From assembly GCA_019421725.1 (NCBI GenBank), contig JAHZES010000011.1:1-19961 (forward strand): a stretch of DNA of 19,961 bases. The letters run 5' to 3'. This document shows positions 14,315-19,961 of this stretch, one piece after another. The DNA is from Clostridiales bacterium. Lineage in GTDB: Bacteria; Bacillota; Clostridia; Oscillospirales; Acutalibacteraceae. Every line of letters begins with the position of its first letter. Positions within the stretch are counted from its first letter, which is position 1. The translations under genes and the position numbers were made by a program. The notes beneath the pieces were generated by a model, which did not search any database, was not told the DNA's origin, and worked only from the letters and a program-made list of their open reading frames with translations.

Positions 14315-16057
14315 TCAGGATTCTTCACCCTTCTCAATACGGAACAGCAGTACTACAAAATCATGAGATGTTACAGTTCCATAAAAAATAGTGAAATCAT
14401 CTACCCAACGGCGCAGATCCAGATCGTACACATAAGGACGCCATCCGTCGGCAGCGCGTACCGCAAACGGCTTCGGCGCTCTGTCGCGCACCGCATAGAG
14501 CTCCTTCCCTAGTCGTTCCCAAACCGGCTTGCGCTCATAATTGCGCAGATAAGCAATCACCGTTTTTCCATCCGCACAGGTCCGCTGGCGCATCCGGTAG
14601 CCCTTGGGCACCTCCAACCGGATCCCACCGCGCACCTGCTCCGGACGGTTTGCCTTATATTCCTGCGGAGAAAGCGTAAGGTCATAATCCAGTCCTTCTT
14701 CCTGCAGCTCAACCGTCTGACGGAACAGCTGCACAAAAAGCGGATCAACGCGCTGGCGGCAAAAACGGTGCCTTTTATCCTCTGTTTTCGTATCCGGGCA
14801 CCAAGCCGCGGCACCGAATACGCACTCTTCGGCGCCGCATTGCGTCAGTAAACGCATCCGGGCCTGCAGCGGCTGAAGGTCGAGCCCGAGCGCCGGCTTT
14901 TTTCGGCCAAGCGTCCTGCCCCGAAGACGCTGCAAAACCGACGCCACGCTGCGGTATTCCCCACAGCTGCGCGCCAGGCGTGCAAGCGCTCCCGGTGCAC
15001 CCGAGATGAACGAAAGCCAAACGATATCTCTCGTGCAAAGCTGCAGGTCCCATTCGGACAGTTGCGCCTTATGGTCGATACATTCCCACTCCCCGATCAT
15101 GGCACAACCGCCTGCCTGCGCATATTTCAATGAAAACTCCGCCACGGAAGCAAAATCCGCAATGCCGTTTAAGTGCCCGCAAAACTGCGGGAAAAGATGA
15201 AGGGAATAAAAATCCGGCTGCAGACGCTTTGTCCAGCTGAGAATTTCGTAGCCGAATATTCCCGTTACCGGGCTGCTGATGCAGACCGGAAGGTTTGGCG
15301 CGAGGCGGCGCACCGTCTGAATCATTTCTGCCGCCCAGTCCAGAATTGCCTGCTCGTCCGCCCACGCAAATGTATTCGGTCTGCCTGCATACGGCCCGCG
15401 CCAACCCAGCTCATGCACAAGCTCCAACGCAAAAATATTGGGGTTTTCTGCAATCTGAGGCAACAGCAGCTCCAAAAAGCGTATATTGCAGCGGCGAACA
15501 TCCTGGTCCGAAAAATACCTTTCATAGCTGACCGTGTAAGCCGCTCCGCTGCAGAACCGCCGGACATACGGCGGCGCGGCCGCCTCTTCTTCGCGGCTGC
15601 AAAACCGCGTTCCAAATATTAATTGCGTCGCAGCGCTGCAGTAAACGCTTGCCTCCGGCTGTGTAAAAAGATCCAGCTGCGTCCGAATACCGTAGCTCCC
15701 TGCCAGATTGATATAATCCAACATCTGAGAAAGCAATTCCTTGTTTGTCTGTCCGCCGCGATCCAGCCCCTCCCAGGCATCGTTTATATTGATTCCGCGC
15801 GGGTACAGATGAATTGCTGTATACCCTTTCTTTTTAAGCCGCTCAAAAAAGCGTTTCCATTCTTCCCTGGAAAGATTATGAAATTCCAGCAGATCGGCTC
15901 CGTCCGAACGGCCGCGTGTCGCGCTGGAACAAATTACTTCCGCCGGAAAATAATTCGCAAACATCCCCATTGGGAAAAACGCATTTTCTTCGTCCAAATT
16001 TGCAAAGTTTTCGTTCTTTAACATATTCATGCAGCACCCCATCATTGCAAAAATCAT
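14315..16057 (-). CDS. GH5-like clan GH-A glycoside hydrolase, probably cytoplasmic
   Basis: 580 aa from ATG 16057 with AAGGGG nine nt upstream; an ATG at 16030 (codon 10) is possible. It has no convincing signal peptide. The first two thirds look like a (beta/alpha)8 barrel of clan GH-A: a strand KGYTAIHLYPRG; the strand-4 segment FALELVHELGW with Glu216 as the likely acid/base (His215 takes the place of the usual Asn); the strand-6 segment FYSLHLFP with the conserved His287; and the strand-7 segment AMIGEWE with Glu323 as the likely nucleophile. The last 200 or so residues (from about LDLQPLQARMR) resemble an accessory domain that I do not recognise. The closest broad description is a GH5/cellulase-like hydrolase acting on imported beta-linked oligosaccharides. 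The substrate and subfamily are unknown. The gene stands alone, with its own promoter and a palindrome in the leader. Confidence 0.8.
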   Translation of the reverse strand: MIFAMMGCCMNMLKNENFANLDEENAFFPMGMFANYFPAEVICSSATRGRSDGADLLEFHNLSREEWKRFFERLKKKGYTAIHLYPRGININDAWEGLDRGGQTNKELLSQMLDYINLAGSYGIRTQLDLFTQPEASVYCSAATQLIFGTRFCSREEEAAAPPYVRRFCSGAAYTVSYERYFSDQDVRRCNIRFLELLLPQIAENPNIFALELVHELGWRGPYAGRPNTFAWADEQAILDWAAEMIQTVRRLAPNLPVCISSPVTGIFGYEILSWTKRLQPDFYSLHLFPQFCGHLNGIADFASVAEFSLKYAQAGGCAMIGEWECIDHKAQLSEWDLQLCTRDIVWLSFISGAPGALARLARSCGEYRSVASVLQRLRGRTLGRKKPALGLDLQPLQARMRLLTQCGAEECVFGAAAWCPDTKTEDKRHRFCRQRVDPLFVQLFRQTVELQEEGLDYDLTLSPQEYKANRPEQVRGGIRLEVPKGYRMRQRTCADGKTVIAYLRNYERKPVWERLGKELYAVRDRAPKPFAVRAADGWRPYVYDLDLRRWVDDFTIFYGTVTSHDFVVLLFRIEKGEES

Positions 16058-16076
16058 AAAAAAGAACCCCTTGCCT

Positions 16077-16101
16077 GATTTTATTTGCGTGAAATAAAAT
16101 C
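16077..16101. promoter_or_regulatory. Inverted repeat (putative operator) in the hydrolase leader
   Basis: GATTTTATTT-GCGTG-AAATAAAATC: perfect 10-bp arms with a 5-bp centre, at about +5 to +29 from the predicted start. It fits a repressor operator for a sugar-responsive regulator. It could also fold in RNA, though that stem would be AU-rich. Confidence 0.6.
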
Positions 16102-16112
16102 ACTATGCAAAT

Positions 16113-16141
16113 ATCATAACTCTCTATTTGACGTCATGCAA
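16113..16141 (-). promoter_or_regulatory. Promoter for the GH5-like hydrolase
   Basis: On the minus strand TTGCAT (16141-16136), 17 nt, TATGAT (16118-16113). The spacer contains the 8-bp palindrome TGACGTCA (16129-16136). Only three -35 bases match the consensus. Confidence 0.5.
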
Positions 16142-16272
16142 TGAATTCTCTCATTTCTTAACGGCTTTTTAGCGCCTTCAAAGACGATTTTCTGCATGCC
16201 ACCGGCTTTGCAGCGGCAGCTCTCTGCGGCAACCGTTAAAAACGCCATGCAGTGATTTCCTGAAGATCGGGC
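16142..16272. other. Intergenic stretch between hydrolase and csp promoters
   Basis: The hydrolase-csp gap is 370 nt. The two promoters, the leader palindrome and the csp leader occupy its ends. The middle 130 nt contain no coding frame that I believe. Two short complementary pairs (16158-16164 with 16233-16239; 16192-16198 with 16246-16252) can be explained by chance. Confidence 0.5.
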
Positions 16273-16301
16273 TTTACTTTTTCCTTCCCCTGTGCTATAA
16301 T
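16273..16301 (+). promoter_or_regulatory. Sigma-A extended -10 promoter for the cold-shock gene
   Basis: TTTACT (16273-16278), 17 nt, then perfect TATAAT (16296-16301) preceded by TGC, an extended -10. The predicted start is near 16308, giving a leader of about 120 nt. Confidence 0.78.
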
Positions 16302-16329
16302 AATTACACATCCAAATCGACAGTTTGAA

Positions 16330-16385
16330 CTCACATTTTTGTAGGTCATAGTTCTGTCTATGATTTGCAGCAATGTGGGTTTTTT
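16330..16385 (+). terminator. Terminator-like hairpin in the cold-shock gene leader (putative attenuator)
   Basis: CTCACATT (16330-16337) pairs with AATGTGGG (16372-16379, one wobble); after a TT/GC internal loop TGTA pairs with TGCA, GG with TT (wobbles) and TCATAG with CTATGA around a TTCTGT loop. TTTTTT (16380-16385) follows at once. It lies between the promoter and the gene, about 40 nt before the start codon, so it could stop transcription before the coding region. Confidence 0.65.
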
Positions 16386-16427
16386 ATTGCAGTCACGGGT
16401 GAATTTATTTTTGGAGGTACCTGCAAT

Positions 16428-16637
16428 ATGAACGGTACAGTAAAATGGTTTAACGAAAGCAAGGGCTACGGCTTCATTTCCAACGACGAGGGCGGCGAGG
16501 ATGTTTTTGTGCATTTCTCTGCTATTCAGACAGAGGGCTTCAAGACTCTTGCCGAAGGCCAGAAGGTTTCCTTTGAAACCGAACCGGATCCCAAGAACAG
16601 CGCGAAGCTGAGAGCCGTCAACGTGCGCCCGCTGTAA
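16428..16637 (+). CDS. Cold-shock domain protein (CspA family)
   Basis: 69 aa, one OB-fold cold-shock domain and nothing else. It starts at ATG 16428 with GGAGG ten nt upstream; the open frame further left runs through the leader hairpin and is not coding. Seen: MNGTVKWFNESKGYGFIS, with the RNP1 motif KGYGFI; DVFVHFSAI, with the RNP2 motif VFVHF; and the final VSFETEPDPKNSAKLRAVNV strand region. These proteins bind single-stranded RNA and DNA, melt RNA structure, and in E. coli act as transcription antiterminators. The gene is a single-gene unit with an extended -10 promoter, a long structured leader and its own terminator. Identification is very secure; which csp paralogue it matches is not clear. 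Confidence 0.96.
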   Translation: MNGTVKWFNESKGYGFISNDEGGEDVFVHFSAIQTEGFKTLAEGQKVSFETEPDPKNSAKLRAVNVRPL

Positions 16638-16650
16638 TTTTTCAGCAGCC

Positions 16651-16685
16651 AAAACCGTTCCGTAAAACTGCGGGACGGTTTTTTT
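16651..16685 (+). terminator. Intrinsic terminator of the cold-shock gene
   Basis: AAAACCGTTCC (16651-16661) pairs with GGGACGGTTTT (16672-16682, one G-T pair) around a 10-nt loop, and the T-run continues to 16685. It begins 14 nt after the stop codon. Confidence 0.9.
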
Positions 16686-16712
16686 ATTGCCTTTGCGCCG
16701 CGGAAAATAAAT

Positions 16713-16758
16713 AAAAAAGCGTTCCGCCCGGCAATTTGCGCCAGACAGAACGCTTTTT
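16713..16758. terminator. Terminator of cstA (bidirectional)
   Basis: AAAAAGCGTTC (16714-16724) pairs perfectly with GAACGCTTTTT (16748-16758) around a 23-nt loop. On the minus strand TTTTTTATTTATTTT follows. It lies 38 nt after the cstA stop and is also a back-up for the csp unit. Confidence 0.85.
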
Positions 16759-16796
16759 AAGCTGTAAAATTTTTCAACAGCAAAAATGGATGTCTA

Positions 16797-18536
16797 TCAA
16801 ACAGCCTGCGGAACCTCTTCTTCCTTTTTGGCAAGAAGCTTGCGAATGCCCTGGATGGCGACAACCACGCCAAGAGCAAGCAGCAGCACTGCGAACACAA
16901 GCTGCAGCAGAGCGCCCCACGCAGTCATCACGGACTTCCCGTCAACCACCTGCGTTACGCCGGAGACCCATGCATAGGTAGTGCCCAGCTTGGACGCCAA
17001 ATCGATAATCTGCAAGGTCAGCGCGGTACCGGTGACCGCCAGCATAACAACCATCGGAACCCACAGCATCCAGCCCTGACGTTTGGTGCGTTTCAGGAAC
17101 ACTGCGCAGGCCAACAGCGCCAATGCGCTGAGCAGCTGATTGGCAGAACCGAAGAGCGGCCAGATCGCAGCATAACCGGCTTTTGCCAGCGCGTAAGCAA
17201 GCACGAGCGTCAGCACGGTTGCAAAATATTTGTTGGTAAGCACCTTGCGCCAGCCTTTAATATCCTCGTCCTTGATGCTTTCGTCAAGGAACAGCTCCTG
17301 AAAGCTCAGTCTGCCTACGCGGGCAACGCTGTCCAAGCTGGTGAGCGCAAAAGCGGAAACCGCCAGATTGATCAACGTAAAGACAACGTTGTGCGGCAAC
17401 CCGATCGTGGTCAGGAAGTTTGCAACGCCGCCGGAGAAAATCAGCGAAGGCGTTGTGTAGCCGGCTTCGGCGGCCGCGCCGGTAGCAAAGCTTGCCGCCG
17501 CAATCAACGCGACTACTGCAAGCATGCTTTCCATCAACATTGCGCCAAAGGAGACCGGAAGCATATTTTTCTCATTCTTGATCTGTTTGGAAGCCGTACC
17601 GGAGGAAACCAGCGAATGAAAGCCCGAAACAGCGCCGCAGGCGATCGTAACGAACAGAATCGGGAACATGCTGCCGGTGCCTTCCACATAGAAGGAGGTA
17701 AAGGCAGGAAGATTCACCGACGGATTCGCCACCAGAATGCCGACAACGGCAGCCAGAATCATTGCCACGAGCAGATAGCTGTTCAAATAATCACGCGGCT
17801 GCAGCAGCGACCAGACCGGCGCGACCGAAGCAATCAGAATATACACAAAAATGATGATGTGCCACGTATCTCCCGAAAGGAACATCGGCGCATTCAGACC
17901 AATGACGATCGCTCCTACCAAAAAGGCGATTGCGATCACCGTGTTCAGCCATTTCGGAAGCTTTGCATAGCGAAGAATGAAGCCCAGCGCCACGGCAAAA
18001 CCGATAAACAGCATGGAGGTCGTCGCAACTGCTCCGTTGGCAATGTTGACCGAATCGGCGTTGCCGACACCGTTAAAGGTTTTGGCAACTACATCGGCAA
18101 ATGCGGCCACGACCAGAATGCAGAACAGCCAGCAAAACAGCAGGAAAAGCTTTTTGCCGGTTTTGCCGATATAACGTTCGATAATGTAGCCGATGGAACG
18201 ACCTTTGTTTTTTACCGATGCATACATGGAAACAAAATCCTGCACCGCACCAAAAAACACGCCTCCGATCAGAATCCAGAGCAGCACCGGCACCCAGCCG
18301 AAAACCGCCGCCTGAATCGGTCCGTTAATCGGGCCCGCGCCCGCAATTGAGGCAAACTGGTGACCGAACACCACATTGGTGTCGGCAGGAACATAGTCCA
18401 CGCCGTCTTCCAGCTCATAGGCAGGTGTTTTTGCATTGGGGTCAATTCCCCATTTTTTCGCAAGCCATCGGCCGTAGATCAGGTAGGCGCCGCCCAGAAC
18501 GACAATTGCAATCAACATCATTGTCAATCCGTTCAT
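16797..18536 (-). CDS. cstA: CstA family transporter (carbon starvation protein A; pyruvate/peptide uptake)
   Basis: 579 aa from ATG 18536, with AAAGG about 11 nt upstream. A many-spanning membrane protein (roughly 14-16 hydrophobic segments). Signature parts near the N-terminus: YGRWLAKKWGIDPNAKTPA, DYVPADTNVVFGHQFASIAGAGPINGP, the hallmark of CstA, then GVFFGAVQDFVSMYASVKNKGRSIG. Later GSANQLLSALALLACAVFLK is also conserved. E. coli CstA and BtsT (YjiY) import pyruvate, and CstA also affects peptide use under carbon limitation. Both E. coli proteins are longer (about 700 aa), and this shorter form matches Gram-positive members. No ybdD-like small partner gene is present. The gene has its own promoter, and its leader holds an 18-bp palindrome and a cre-like box, which would fit carbon-source control. 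The family is secure; the substrate is inferred. Confidence 0.94.
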   Translation of the reverse strand: MNGLTMMLIAIVVLGGAYLIYGRWLAKKWGIDPNAKTPAYELEDGVDYVPADTNVVFGHQFASIAGAGPINGPIQAAVFGWVPVLLWILIGGVFFGAVQDFVSMYASVKNKGRSIGYIIERYIGKTGKKLFLLFCWLFCILVVAAFADVVAKTFNGVGNADSVNIANGAVATTSMLFIGFAVALGFILRYAKLPKWLNTVIAIAFLVGAIVIGLNAPMFLSGDTWHIIIFVYILIASVAPVWSLLQPRDYLNSYLLVAMILAAVVGILVANPSVNLPAFTSFYVEGTGSMFPILFVTIACGAVSGFHSLVSSGTASKQIKNEKNMLPVSFGAMLMESMLAVVALIAAASFATGAAAEAGYTTPSLIFSGGVANFLTTIGLPHNVVFTLINLAVSAFALTSLDSVARVGRLSFQELFLDESIKDEDIKGWRKVLTNKYFATVLTLVLAYALAKAGYAAIWPLFGSANQLLSALALLACAVFLKRTKRQGWMLWVPMVVMLAVTGTALTLQIIDLASKLGTTYAWVSGVTQVVDGKSVMTAWGALLQLVFAVLLLALGVVVAIQGIRKLLAKKEEEVPQAV

Positions 18537-18557
18537 TTTTGATCCAACCTTTCGTCA

Positions 18558-18571
18558 GGAAGCGCTTAAAA
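18558..18571. promoter_or_regulatory. cre-like box in the cstA leader
   Basis: AGGAAGCGCTTAAA contains the palindromic cre core AAGCGCTT and matches the CcpA consensus TGWAANCGNTNWCA at 8 of 11 fixed positions. It lies about 22 nt upstream of the cstA start, downstream of the promoter, where CcpA binding would act as a roadblock. Confidence 0.4.
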
Positions 18572-18573
18572 CG

Positions 18574-18591
18574 GCAATTCCATGGAATTGC
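18574..18591. promoter_or_regulatory. Perfect 18-bp palindrome in the cstA leader
   Basis: GCAATTCCATGGAATTGC, with no mismatch and no spacer, at about +20 to +37 from the predicted start. It looks like a protein operator rather than an RNA hairpin, because there is no room for a loop without losing central pairs. Confidence 0.6.
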
Positions 18592-18617
18592 ACATATCGC
18601 TTCTCTCATTCGTTTTT

Positions 18618-18646
18618 ATTTTATCACCGTACCTCAACAAGGTCAA
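18618..18646 (-). promoter_or_regulatory. Sigma-A promoter for cstA
   Basis: On the minus strand TTGACC (18646-18641), 17 nt, TAAAAT (18623-18618) preceded by TGA, an extended -10. The predicted start is near 18611. Confidence 0.8.
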
Positions 18647-18831
18647 TTCAATGCCGGAATATTGAATCAAATTCAGAAGATGTAACAATTTTCGTATTAA
18701 ATACAAGCGATTATTGCAAAATTATGAACGCTTCTGCAAATTCGGCGCAGCGTCGATACCCAAAAATTTTGTATCTGTCCCGGCGGTATCTTTTGCACAT
18801 CTCCAAAAAAGCCCGCAAGCTGCGATATTTC
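18647..18831. other. Intergenic stretch between cstA and DUF4364 promoters
   Basis: The cstA-DUF4364 gap is 345 nt. The cstA promoter and operators fill the left part, and a promoter-like pair sits just before the DUF4364 gene. The AT-rich middle contains no coding frame, convincing hairpin or repeat that I can see. Confidence 0.5.
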
Positions 18832-18860
18832 TTTTAATTCGGAGCAAAGTGTGCTAAAAT
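18832..18860 (+). promoter_or_regulatory. Possible promoter for the DUF4364 gene
   Basis: TTTTAA (18832-18837), 17 nt, TAAAAT (18855-18860) preceded by TGC, an extended -10. The start would fall at the GGAGG ribosome binding site, leaving a leader of only about 15 nt, so this call is weak. Confidence 0.35.
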
Positions 18861-18881
18861 AGGATCGGAGGTGTTTTCACG

Positions 18882-19508
18882 ATGGAGTTTGATGCTTTTT
18901 CGGCCGGCGTTGAACCCGGCGGACTGCGAAGCCAGAGCGAGATTCGGCTTCTTCTCTGTTATCTGCTTAAAAGCGTGGACCTGCCGCTGAGCCGCAGTAT
19001 GATCCTTTCCGTGATTCAGGACAGCGGCCTTGCCAATTACTTTGAAGCCGCCGCCGCATTGGAGGAGCTGCGTGAATCCGGCAGCCTTGTCGTTGCAGAA
19101 AACAGCAGTGACCCCACCTATCGTATTGCACAGCAGGGCGCTATGGTTGCAGATACGCTTGCCGAACGGCTGCCGGTCTCCGTTCGGGAAAAGTCGGTTT
19201 CTGCAGCACTTTCCTTGCTTTCGCGCACCAGACGGGAGCAGGAAAACAAGGTCGTTTTCCGAAAACAGAAAAAGGGCCTTTTAGTTCAATGCCACATTTC
19301 CGACGGCGATTGTGATATGATGTCGATCGACCTGCGCGTTCCCGACCTGCTGCAGGCCGAACTTGTTAAAAAACGCTTTCAAAGCGATCCCTCCGCTTTT
19401 TACACAGCCGTGCTCGCACTGCTGACCGGAGACCCTTATCTGTTGGGAGAGCTCCAGAAGGAGCTCGGCCGCGACGGCAGCCCCATTTCAAGGCCGTCCG
19501 ATCTGTAG
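18882..19508 (+). CDS. DUF4364 family protein
   Basis: 208 aa from ATG 18882 with GGAGG ten nt upstream. The N-terminal segment GGLRSQSEIRLLLCYLLKSVDLPLSRSMI, followed by GLANYFEAAAALEELRESGSL, looks like a winged helix and matches DUF4364 proteins of Clostridia. LPVSVREKSVSAALSLLSR is another family block. The C-terminal half (VQCHISDGDCDMMSIDLRVPD onwards) resembles the beta-rich part of the family. The function is unknown; the fold suggests a DNA-binding or regulatory role, which is an inference from the helix pattern. There is no signal peptide or membrane helix. The gene lies 102 nt upstream of rnr on the same strand, so the two may be co-transcribed. A 7-bp AGCGGCC/GGCCGCT stem (19518-19544) after the stop lacks a T-run. 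Confidence 0.85.
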   Translation: MEFDAFSAGVEPGGLRSQSEIRLLLCYLLKSVDLPLSRSMILSVIQDSGLANYFEAAAALEELRESGSLVVAENSSDPTYRIAQQGAMVADTLAERLPVSVREKSVSAALSLLSRTRREQENKVVFRKQKKGLLVQCHISDGDCDMMSIDLRVPDLLQAELVKKRFQSDPSAFYTAVLALLTGDPYLLGELQKELGRDGSPISRPSDL

Positions 19509-19610
19509 GATAAAAGCAGCGGCCTTTTCCGTTCACCGGCCGCTTCGGAAAGCGCGCCGCAACATGACAAAACGTTTTACAGCTTAAGAAAGGTATGATT
19601 TGAAACACTC

Positions 19611-19961
19611 ATGGACGAACTAACGGCAATTGAAAATTTATTGATGTATCTTGACGTCTCCGGCCGACCGATTTCACCGAGCGACGGCGCCAGAGTCTCC
19701 GGCGTTGCGGATCCCAAAAGCTTTTCCTCTATCGTGCGGAAGCTGGAGGACCAGGGAAAAATCGTTGTCACCAAACAGGGCAACCTGTTTTCCGCAAAAA
19801 AGGCGGGCATATTCGTTTGTCGGTTGGTGTCTTATTGTGAACACTTTGCTTTCGCACGCCCGGATGACGGCAGCGACGATATTTTTATCGATGCTGCGCG
19901 TTTGAACGGCGCCCTTGCCGGGGATTCCATCCTGGTCGGAAACATCCGTCAAAAGCAGAAA
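19611..19961 (+). CDS. rnr: Ribonuclease R (RNB family exoribonuclease), N-terminal part only
   Basis: 117 codons from ATG 19611 to the right edge with no stop. The first 70 residues (MDELTAIENLLMYLDVSGRP to VVTKQGNLFSAKKAG) resemble the winged-helix region that opens RNase R. Next comes an OB-fold cold-shock-like domain: HFAFARPDDGSDDIFIDAAR, then LNGALAGDSILVG, which matches the FAFVxPDDGxxDIFI...GAxxGDxVLV pattern of RNase R/VacB. RNase R degrades structured RNA 3' to 5'; in Firmicutes rnr often neighbours secG and smpB. The catalytic RNB domain lies outside the window. No in-frame start exists upstream, because TGA lies at 19599-19601. AAGAAAGG is about 17 nt away, farther than usual, so a later start (for example ATG 19644) is possible. 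Confidence 0.85.
   Translation, partial: MDELTAIENLLMYLDVSGRPISPSDGARVSGVADPKSFSSIVRKLEDQGKIVVTKQGNLFSAKKAGIFVCRLVSYCEHFAFARPDDGSDDIFIDAARLNGALAGDSILVGNIRQKQK

Noticed and set aside
14301..14340. Terminator between the convergent TSUP and hydrolase genes
   Set aside because: Only a weak 6-bp stem without a T-run is present; the genes may terminate inside each other.
16158..16252. Two interleaved complementary pairs that could form a pseudoknot
   Set aside because: The arms are only 7 bp and far apart; pairs of this size are expected by chance in 100 nt, and no transcript is predicted to cover them.
16114..16311. Small minus-strand frame (65 codons) upstream of the hydrolase
   Set aside because: It overlaps the csp promoter and the hydrolase promoter and has no good ribosome binding site or family pattern.
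17391..18350. Plus-strand open frame opposite cstA
   Set aside because: It is antisense to conserved membrane helices of CstA; the His/Arg/Gln-rich translation is what the reverse complement of hydrophobic codons gives.

Overview
The window looks like core chromosome of a strictly anaerobic Firmicute. The best guess is a Clostridia member of the Oscillospiraceae/Ruminococcaceae/Acutalibacteraceae type. The reasons are a class III anaerobic ribonucleotide reductase, a ymfF/ymfH M16 pair, a DUF4364 protein, a LytR-CpsA-Psr protein, sigma-A-like promoters, AGGAGG-type ribosome binding sites and moderate GC content. The taxon is an inference. I see no rRNA, tRNA, CRISPR array, insertion sequence, integrase or phage gene.

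Left part (1-5376, minus strand): a run of housekeeping genes reads leftwards. In order of transcription these are ymfF and ymfH (an M16 protease-like pair linked in Bacillus to EF-P modification), lgt (lipoprotein diacylglyceryl transferase, with an unusual acidic tail), folD (one-carbon metabolism) and a secreted GDSL/SGNH hydrolase cut by the left edge. A strong terminator hairpin sits between lgt and folD. Divergent promoters between 5483 and 5542 separate this run from a rightward group: a ComM/YifB AAA+ ATPase, a Dabb-domain protein and an LCP-family cell-wall ligase.

Middle (8834-11841): a bidirectional terminator separates the LCP gene from the leftward nrdD-nrdG unit. Upstream of nrdD lie a consensus sigma-A promoter, a perfect NrdR box and a second, different inverted repeat over the -10 element. 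Next comes a DUF3737 gene broken by a small frame-shifting deletion, divergent from a MarR regulator that shares a unit with a TSUP-family permease. A palindrome lies at the MarR transcription start.

Right part (14315-19961): a leftward GH5-like (clan GH-A) glycoside hydrolase, apparently cytoplasmic, has an AT-rich inverted repeat in its leader. A small cold-shock protein gene has a leader holding a complete terminator-like hairpin, which suggests attenuation. Then come leftward cstA (a pyruvate/peptide transporter relative) with an 18-bp palindrome and a cre-like box in its leader, a rightward DUF4364 gene, and the start of rnr (RNase R), cut by the right edge.

There is no obvious new multi-gene system. 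The most interesting signals are regulatory: the csp leader hairpin, the composite nrdD control region, and the operators of the hydrolase and cstA genes. All coordinates, motifs and stems were read by eye; family names come from recognising conserved motifs, not from database searches.
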